DNA of 64,000 nt, taken from positions 172,310-236,309 of the forward strand of contig JAJUIK010000003.1 of assembly GCA_029267635.1 (NCBI GenBank), given 5' to 3'. Position 1 is the stretch's first letter. Each line of letters begins with the position of its first letter. Origin of the DNA: Moraxellaceae bacterium (GTDB lineage: Bacteria; Pseudomonadota; Gammaproteobacteria; Pseudomonadales; Moraxellaceae). The notes under the pieces were generated by a model that was given only the letters and a program-made list of their open reading frames with translations, was not told where the DNA came from and did not search any database. This document shows positions 58,811 to 64,000 of the stretch, piece by piece. The translations under genes and the position numbers were made by a program.

Positions 58811-59985
58811 GAGGTATATCGTCCATTAACACGGGTCGCAAACCAGTTGGTATTGTAGTCACGGCTGAGTTTAGGACCGGAAATGACCACTTCAGGCATG
58901 ATGGCATAAATCGGATCTTTGCCGGTTTTGCTCTGGTAAAGTTTTTTAACTGCAATGTAGGTTTGGGTTTCTTCAAAGTCTTTTTCTTTTTCCTTGCTCA
59001 AATCAGCGCGGATCTGGCGCGGTGTCACCAAAACATTATTGGCTGTAAAGACGGCAATCAGCTCACGTTCAGACTGGCTCTTGGTAGAACGCACATCACC
59101 ATCTTTGGTATAGAGCAGTAAATCGCCATCCAGATCCAGTTCTTCTTCGGTCAGGTCATTCAGCATGCTCTGGAAGGCGGCATTGCGGCTGGAATACATA
59201 CCGGAATTATAATCAGCAAAACGGTACAACGGCTTTTCGTAGTCGGCCGGATACATCATTAAACGGTGAATACCATAATATAAACCGCCATATCGGGTGT
59301 ATAAATCGCTGCGCAATTCCGGTGTGCTCATGCTGGAACGTTTATGTTCCTTGGCGTAAGTAATATGCACTTGCATGGAACCCAAGGTGGTAATCGGATT
59401 CATTTTTTCACCGACATCCTGACCGACCAGTTTGGCTGCACCGGTAAGGGCACTGACATGATAATGTTGGGCCATATAATCAAAAATTTCCTGATACAGG
59501 AGATCGAGTTCCTGCTCGGTTTTGACCTTACGCATCTGGCTTAAATAATTGTTTTCCGGGCTGGGCTGGTTCTTTAAGACATCTTCGAAATAACCGGCGA
59601 TAGTGCCTCCAAGTGTATCGCCCAGTTTGTCCTTAAATTTTTCTTCCAGACGAGTGCTGACTTCCTTGACCGATTTTTCCCCTAAACCAGCCACTTGCGG
59701 ATCGGCAACAAAGTTGGACTCCTGATCTACCACAGCAACAATACTGCAGACATTTTCCTTGTTACGCGGAATACCCAGCTGCTCCATGATGTCACGAATA
59801 TCTTTGGCCCAGGCATCACGGTTCTGTACACGACCAGGAATCAGGCGTGCAATGTGCTTATCCTCTAATTCCGGCTCATCATTTTTGGACCACCAGGAAC
59901 TGTCACCACAAGCTGCAAGGCTTAGTGAAAGCGTGAGTATAGGAGTAATTTTAAACAGGCGGGAACACTGAGACGATTTTTTCAT
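58777..59985 (-). CDS. DUF1615 lipoprotein
   Basis: 402-residue predicted lipoprotein. Signal MKKSSQCSRLFKITPILTLS then LSLAAC with the lipobox Cys, giving outer-membrane or periplasmic anchoring. The mature protein has VCSIVAVVDQESNFVADPQV, resembling the Glu-Ser motif of lysozyme-like lytic transglycosylases (similarity by eye only), and RYGGLYYGIHRLMMYPADY. Function not established. The frame opens 23 residues upstream; the lipobox fixes the start. Confidence 0.85.
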   Translation of the reverse strand: MKKSSQCSRLFKITPILTLSLSLAACGDSSWWSKNDEPELEDKHIARLIPGRVQNRDAWAKDIRDIMEQLGIPRNKENVCSIVAVVDQESNFVADPQVAGLGEKSVKEVSTRLEEKFKDKLGDTLGGTIAGYFEDVLKNQPSPENNYLSQMRKVKTEQELDLLYQEIFDYMAQHYHVSALTGAAKLVGQDVGEKMNPITTLGSMQVHITYAKEHKRSSMSTPELRSDLYTRYGGLYYGIHRLMMYPADYEKPLYRFADYNSGMYSSRNAAFQSMLNDLTEEELDLDGDLLLYTKDGDVRSTKSQSERELIAVFTANNVLVTPRQIRADLSKEKEKDFEETQTYIAVKKLYQSKTGKDPIYAIMPEVVISGPKLSRDYNTNWFATRVNGRYTSCMQRAKRIKL

Positions 59986-60069
59986 GCTGATGCAAACACA
60001 TTCAGAAAAGGGTGAGCCGATAGGGCGGATGCAGTATACTATTGCCGTTCGCAAAATGTATGAATATAT

Positions 60070-61095
60070 ATGTATATTGGTCCTTATCAGCTGTCAAATA
60101 ATTTAATCGTGGCGCCTATGGCTGGCGTAACGGATCGTCCATTCCGAACCCTATGCAAATATTTTGGTGCAGGGCATGCGGTGAGTGAAATGATGACAGC
60201 CGACAAGACCTTGCGTATGAGTAAAAAAAGTCTGTATCGGGCCAATTTCGATGGAGAGCTGGCCCCGATTTCTGCACAGATTGCGGGTTCTGATCCTGAG
60301 GAACTGGCTGAAGCTGCACGTTATCAGGTGGCGAATGGTGCGCAAATTGTCGATATCAATATGGGTTGTCCGGCCAAAAAAGTCTGCAATAAACTGGCAG
60401 GTTCCGCCTTGCTGCAAGATGAAGATCTGGTCGCACGGATTCTGGATACTGTGGTTGCGGCGGTTGATGTTCCTGTCACTTTAAAAACCCGACTGGGTTA
60501 TTTAAATGGTCAAGAAAATATTTTGCGCGTGGCACAACGGGCTGAACAGGCGGGTATTGCCGCGCTGGCTTTACATGGCCGTACCCGGGAAGATATGTAT
60601 TTAAATACCGCACGTTATGAGCTGATTAAACAAGTCAAACAGCTGCTCAGTATTCCTGTGATAGCCAATGGTGATATTGATAGCCCGGAAAAAGCCAAAT
60701 ATGTGCTGGACTACACGGGTGCAGATGCCATCATGATTGGCCGTGCTGCGCAGGGCCGTCCGTGGATTTTCCGTGAAGTAGCACACTATTTAAAAACCGG
60801 AGAATATCTGGCTGCACCCAGTATTGCGGAAGTAAAAACTGTTTTACTTGGGCATCTGGCCGAGCTGTATCAGTTCTATGGGGAATATTCTGGCTGCCGC
60901 ATTGCGCGTAAGCATATTGCCTGGTACACCAAAGGCCTGCATTCCAGTAATGAATTTCGCCAGCATATGTATCAGGTTGAAAATACTGCAGCACAGGCAC
61001 AGGTTGTGGCGCAATATTTCGATCAGCTTTTGGCGCAAGGTGAAATCATGAGTGATGTAAAGGTGGAAAGCGTGAATTTGCTGGAAACTCAGTAA
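60070..61095 (+). CDS. dusB: tRNA-dihydrouridine synthase DusB
   Basis: 341-residue FMN TIM-barrel enzyme reducing uridine in the tRNA D-loop. Opening VAPMAGVTDRPFRTLCKYF, catalytic Cys in NMGCPAKKVCNKLAGSALLQ, GRTREDMY, and ADAIMIGRAAQGRPWIFREV; helical domain after residue 245. The common partner fis does not follow; a short inverted repeat and the convergent nitronate monooxygenase come next. Confidence 0.95.
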   Translation: MYIGPYQLSNNLIVAPMAGVTDRPFRTLCKYFGAGHAVSEMMTADKTLRMSKKSLYRANFDGELAPISAQIAGSDPEELAEAARYQVANGAQIVDINMGCPAKKVCNKLAGSALLQDEDLVARILDTVVAAVDVPVTLKTRLGYLNGQENILRVAQRAEQAGIAALALHGRTREDMYLNTARYELIKQVKQLLSIPVIANGDIDSPEKAKYVLDYTGADAIMIGRAAQGRPWIFREVAHYLKTGEYLAAPSIAEVKTVLLGHLAELYQFYGEYSGCRIARKHIAWYTKGLHSSNEFRQHMYQVENTAAQAQVVAQYFDQLLAQGEIMSDVKVESVNLLETQ

Positions 61096-61136
61096 ACCTT
61101 AAAATTCCGAAATCTGAATAAACTCTTTTAAGGTAC

Positions 61137-61162
61137 AACCTGCCTGTAAGTTTAGGCAGGTT
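61137..61162 (+). terminator. Terminator-like hairpin after dusB
   Basis: AACCTGCCT and AGGCAGGTT form a 9-bp stem with an 8-base loop; the following CGGATGAATTTT has only a weak U tract. It lies between convergent genes. Confidence 0.5.
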
Positions 61163-61188
61163 CGGATGAATTTTGAGTCTATCTTGTT

Positions 61189-62235
61189 TTAGTGGGTTTG
61201 CTTCATTTCCAGAACCAGCTGGTTAATCAGATCTGTGGCCTCAAGCTCACGGATTTGCGTGACGTTACTGCCAGCCCAGAATGCACCATAGCCTTGATCG
61301 CCGTGTTGGGCAGCCACAGCATGTAACTGTTTTGCCAGATCATACGTATAAGGATAGGCGGGGACTTGCGGACGATTCGGTTGCTCAATCTGCATATGCC
61401 AGTGATTAATCAGCCCACGCGCCGGGCGGCCAGAAATACTGCTGGTGATTTGGGTCAGTGGTTGGTTGAATAAAGCCTCACGATAGGCTGCACTGGCATT
61501 GGATTTTTTACATTGCACAAAGGCTGTACCCAGTTGCACGGCTTCCGCACCCAGTTTTAAGAGATGCTTGGCCTGATTACCATTCATGATACCACCCGCT
61601 GCAATAATCGGTCGTTGGCAATATTTCTTGATCAGTTGTACCAGATCGGCTGTTTTAATCGAGCCATCAATGAGGGGATTGAAAATTCCGCGATGACCGC
61701 CGGCTTCAATCCCTTGCGCAATAATGAGATCAATACCCGCTGCTTCAATTGCTTGTGCTTCCGCCAGATTGGTGGCAGACACCATAGTGAGAATACCGGC
61801 TTGTTTTAATGCCTGAATTTGATGTGCATGAGGAATGCCAAAATGAAAGCTCACCGCCTTAGGTTTGGTTTCCAGGACCAGGTGGAGAAAGTCATCATGG
61901 TCGCGGAAGCTGGGGTAAATACACTGCAAATTTGTGGGTGGAGTGGCGCCAAATTGAGCAAAAGCTGGACGCAGATAATCAATCCAGTGTTGGGCAACGT
62001 TTGGATCAAGCGCTTCAGTGTCATGACAAAAAAAATTCACTTGAAAGGGCTGTTCGGTCAGTGCCTGTGTAGCCAAAATCTGTTCACGGGCCGAATCCAG
62101 CGAACTTGCCCCGAGCCCCAAACTACCGAGTCCACCTGCCTGAGAAACCTGAGCTGCCAGTTCTGGCGTGGAAACACCCGCCATGGGAGCAAGCAGAATG
62201 GGATGTTTAATAGATAATTGTTCTAATATCGACAT
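61189..62235 (-). CDS. Nitronate monooxygenase family FMN protein
   Basis: 348-residue TIM-barrel flavoprotein. FMN sites LLAPMAGVSTPELAAQVSQA, AQGIEAGGHRGIF and IIAAGGIMNGNQAKHLLKLG followed by AEAVQLGTAFVQC identify class I nitronate monooxygenase (former 2-nitropropane dioxygenase). It probably detoxifies nitronates such as propionate 3-nitronate; other flavin-dependent roles are possible. Confidence 0.9.
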   Translation of the reverse strand: MSILEQLSIKHPILLAPMAGVSTPELAAQVSQAGGLGSLGLGASSLDSAREQILATQALTEQPFQVNFFCHDTEALDPNVAQHWIDYLRPAFAQFGATPPTNLQCIYPSFRDHDDFLHLVLETKPKAVSFHFGIPHAHQIQALKQAGILTMVSATNLAEAQAIEAAGIDLIIAQGIEAGGHRGIFNPLIDGSIKTADLVQLIKKYCQRPIIAAGGIMNGNQAKHLLKLGAEAVQLGTAFVQCKKSNASAAYREALFNQPLTQITSSISGRPARGLINHWHMQIEQPNRPQVPAYPYTYDLAKQLHAVAAQHGDQGYGAFWAGSNVTQIRELEATDLINQLVLEMKQTH

Positions 62236-62604
62236 GAGTAATCACTCCAGATGATGTTTATAACTTAGTCGAAATCATTTTTCTAAAGCAAATAATATTC
62301 AGTATTTTATACAAAAATAATCAATTATTTGCTGTTCTAAAAGCATCTTGGTTGTCAGAGGAGACGTTATTATTTTTTAACTTTTATTGTAGCGTGATCT
62401 TTGCAGAAACAGGAAATCAACCTTACGTTGTCCCTAAAGTCATACTGGCGGATCGGTAGAGATAAAATGCAAATTATCTCTGCTCAAATCTAAAGAGACC
62501 GGATTTAAACACAGAGATAATACAGTCGAATTTTTCGTGATGAAGGGTTGAATTAAAATTGAGTAGCGTGAAGAAAGAAGTGTTTATAAATAGCTGAGAT
62601 TGGA
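62236..62604. other. Long intergenic region with a dyad
   Basis: About 370 A+T-rich bases. It holds the nitronate monooxygenase promoter region (a TATAAAAT stretch near 62310 on the minus strand) and a perfect dyad AGAGATAA...TTATCTCT at 62458-62481 with an 8-base loop; AGAGATAA recurs at 62513-62520. No ORF with a ribosome binding site. An RNA gene here cannot be excluded. Confidence 0.5.
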
Positions 62605-62640
62605 GATGCTAAAAAAGTCCAATAGGACTTTTTTAGCATC
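62605..62640. terminator. Terminator of the Ala-rich lipoprotein gene
   Basis: GATGCTAAAAAAGTCC and GGACTTTTTTAGCATC form a perfect 16-bp stem with an AATA loop, 12 bases past the lipoprotein stop on the minus strand; symmetric, so it works both ways. Confidence 0.9.
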
Positions 62641-62651
62641 AAGCGTAAAGA

Positions 62652-62963
62652 TCAGTTTTTGGCATCTTCCTTTACGTTTCTGGCACTGTCTTCTACAGCA
62701 TCAGCTGCTTTCACCGTTGCGTTACGTGCTGCTTGTTCAGCTTCAACCGCCGCTTCGCGAGTTTCTGCAGCAGCTTCTTCAGCCGCAGCTTCAGTTCTGG
62801 CTGCTGCTGTTGCGGTAGCATCTTCCACATCATGACCGGCTTGTTCAGCGGCATTTTCTAAATGTTCACCTGTGGTTGCACCCGTTTCAGGGGCTTTTTC
62901 TTTATTACAACCTACCAGAGCAACAGTGGCTGTAAGACCTAACGCAATCAGTAATTTATTCAT
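62652..62963 (-). CDS. Alanine-rich small lipoprotein
   Basis: 103-residue lipoprotein. Signal MNKLLIALGLTATVALVGC ends in lipobox V-G-C (Cys19). The mature part is almost wholly Ala, Glu, Thr and Arg with Ala/Glu periodicity (AARTEAAAEEAAAETREAAV), indicating a long helix or coiled coil, as in Lpp-like or stress-induced envelope proteins. Specific role unknown. Confidence 0.82.
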   Translation of the reverse strand: MNKLLIALGLTATVALVGCNKEKAPETGATTGEHLENAAEQAGHDVEDATATAAARTEAAAEEAAAETREAAVEAEQAARNATVKAADAVEDSARNVKEDAKN

Positions 62964-63091
62964 GGGTGATTTTCCTTTTTTAATTGTGTCATCCAGCGGA
63001 ATGGGATAGAGGAAATGTAATCATAAAAAATCCTGCATGCATAAGCATGATTTTATGAGTTTTGTTGATGAACTGTAAAAATAGCAGGAAA

Positions 63092-63123
63092 AAGATGTCT
63101 AGCTGTGCACAGCTAGACATCTT
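63092..63123 (-). terminator. 32-base perfect palindrome, probable ahpF terminator
   Basis: AAGATGTCTAGCTGTG is followed directly by its exact reverse complement (63108-63123). On the minus strand the hairpin runs into TTTTTCCTGC, 25 bases after the ahpF stop. A perfect palindrome this long needs at least a 4-base loop to fold. Confidence 0.8.
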
Positions 63124-63148
63124 AAAAGAGTGAGAATAAAAAGGAGAT

Positions 63149-64000
63149 TTATTGCCCGCTACGAATAATATAATCAAACGCCGATAACGATGCTTTCGCC
63201 CCTTCACCCGTGGCAATGATGATTTGCTTGTACGGTACAGTGGTACAGTCACCTGCAGCAAACACTCCTTTCAGGTTGGTTTCATTGCGTTCATTAATCA
63301 CAATTTCACCACGATTATTTAATTCCACCACATCTTTCAGGAATTCGGTATTTGGTAACAATCCGATCTGGACAAAAATACCGGATAAAGCAATCTCATG
63401 CTCCTGATCGGTTACGCGATCTTTATATTTCAATGCCGTCACTTGTGAACCGTCACCGACCACTTCTGTCGACATCGCAGATTTGATTACTGTCGTGTTT
63501 GGCAAGCTGTTGAGCTTGTCCTGCAACACCTGATCGGCACGTAAAGTATCGGCAAATTCCAGCAAAGTCACATGCTCAACGATACCCGCCAAGTCAATCG
63601 CCGCTTCTACACCTGAGTTACCACCACCAATCACCGCAACACGTTTACCTTTAAACAGTGGGCCATCACAGTGCGGGCAATACGCCACACCACGAGTACG
63701 GTATTCCGCTTCACCCGGCACATTCATTTCTCTCCAGCGCGCCCCGGTTGATAGAATCACGGTTTTCGATTGCAGTTTCGCGCCGTTTTCCAGCTCGATT
63801 TCCACCAGACCATTTGCTGTCTTGTCCGCAGCGATGACATTCTTCACCCGTTGCAAATTCATGATGTCCACACTGTATTCACGTACGTGTTCTTCCATGG
63901 CAGCTGCAAATTTTGGACCCTGGGTTTTTTGCACTGAAGTAAAGTTTTCAATGTCCATGGTGTCCATCACCTGACCACCCATACGCTCAGCAACAATTCC
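63149..64000 (-). CDS. ahpF: Alkyl hydroperoxide reductase subunit F, C-terminal part (partial)
   Basis: The frame is open through the right edge (upstream codons GIVAER precede the first Met). About 283 C-terminal residues are visible: [14 protein letters not shown], the redox pair in [21 protein letters not shown]-binding [18 protein letters not shown] and the FAD end [20 protein letters not shown]. These match AhpF, which reduces AhpC with NADH; a plain thioredoxin reductase is less likely because of the [12 protein letters not shown] region. The N-terminal domain lies outside. Confidence 0.92.
   Translation of the reverse strand, partial: GIVAERMGGQVMDTMDIENFTSVQKTQGPKFAAAMEEHVREYSVDIMNLQRVKNVIAADKTANGLVEIELENGAKLQSKTVILSTGARWREMNVPGEAEYRTRGVAYCPHCDGPLFKGKRVAVIGGGNSGVEAAIDLAGIVEHVTLLEFADTLRADQVLQDKLNSLPNTTVIKSAMSTEVVGDGSQVTALKYKDRVTDQEHEIALSGIFVQIGLLPNTEFLKDVVELNNRGEIVINERNETNLKGVFAAGDCTTVPYKQIIIATGEGAKASLSAFDYIIRSGQ

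Overview
The window reads as an ordinary stretch of chromosome from a gammaproteobacterium of the family Moraxellaceae, most likely Acinetobacter. The genus call is inferred from remembered family features and was not searched: a full-length one-chain PurL (about 1277 residues), a long 485-residue GAPDH, a phenylacetate (paa) cluster ending in paaK-paaX-paaY, a NadM-type adenylyltransferase, MiaE, and an A1S_2505-type protein. I cannot name the species. Nearly all DNA is coding. No insertion sequence, prophage, integron, CRISPR array or rRNA operon was recognised.

Layout. 1-5.9 kb is the end of a paa catabolic operon (paaG', paaH, paaJ, paaK, the repressor paaX, and paaY). 6.1-11.3 kb holds pdxB-epmA facing ruvB-ruvA-dgt. 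11.4-24 kb has a VIT-type metal transporter, purL, two tiny unannotated membrane ORFs, a NIF3-like protein, a nitroreductase, an enoyl-CoA hydratase, nadM, a YceI protein, a peroxiredoxin, a PP-loop ATPase, queC/queE and dapD. 24.3-25 kb is an outer-membrane protein. 25-30.6 kb is a sulfate-uptake cluster on the minus strand (sbp, an alpha/beta hydrolase, cysT, cysW, cysA, a CysB/Cbl-type regulator). 30.7-33.2 kb is pabC-mltG-tmk.

33.2-44.4 kb follows the Pseudomonas order nadB-(algU-mucABC)-mucD-lepA-lepB-DUF4845-rnc-era-recO-pdxJ, but the sigma/anti-sigma part is missing, a thioesterase lies before lepA and a small lipoprotein lies between era and recO. miaE and a tRNA-Asn follow. 44.8-50.9 kb is the most accessory-looking part: an unrecognised protein, a possible frameshifted remnant, an EamA exporter, an aminotransferase, a 59-residue basic protein, a secreted subtilisin-like protease and a macro-domain-like protein. 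51-64 kb returns to core genes (uvrB, lipocalin, gap, obgE, proB, HAD phosphatase, DUF1615 lipoprotein, dusB, nitronate monooxygenase, an Ala-rich lipoprotein) and ends inside ahpF.

I did not find a convincing new multi-gene system. The best leads are a tandem pair of 19-nt hairpins with a compensatory base change downstream of dapD, a 42-residue membrane ORF behind purL with a strong ribosome binding site, the macro-like gene at 50.1-50.9 kb, the missing algU-muc module, and two probable gene remnants (near 6.0 kb and 45.3 kb). Several start codons were moved inward from the longest open frame on the basis of ribosome binding sites and family N-termini; these are noted in each entry.
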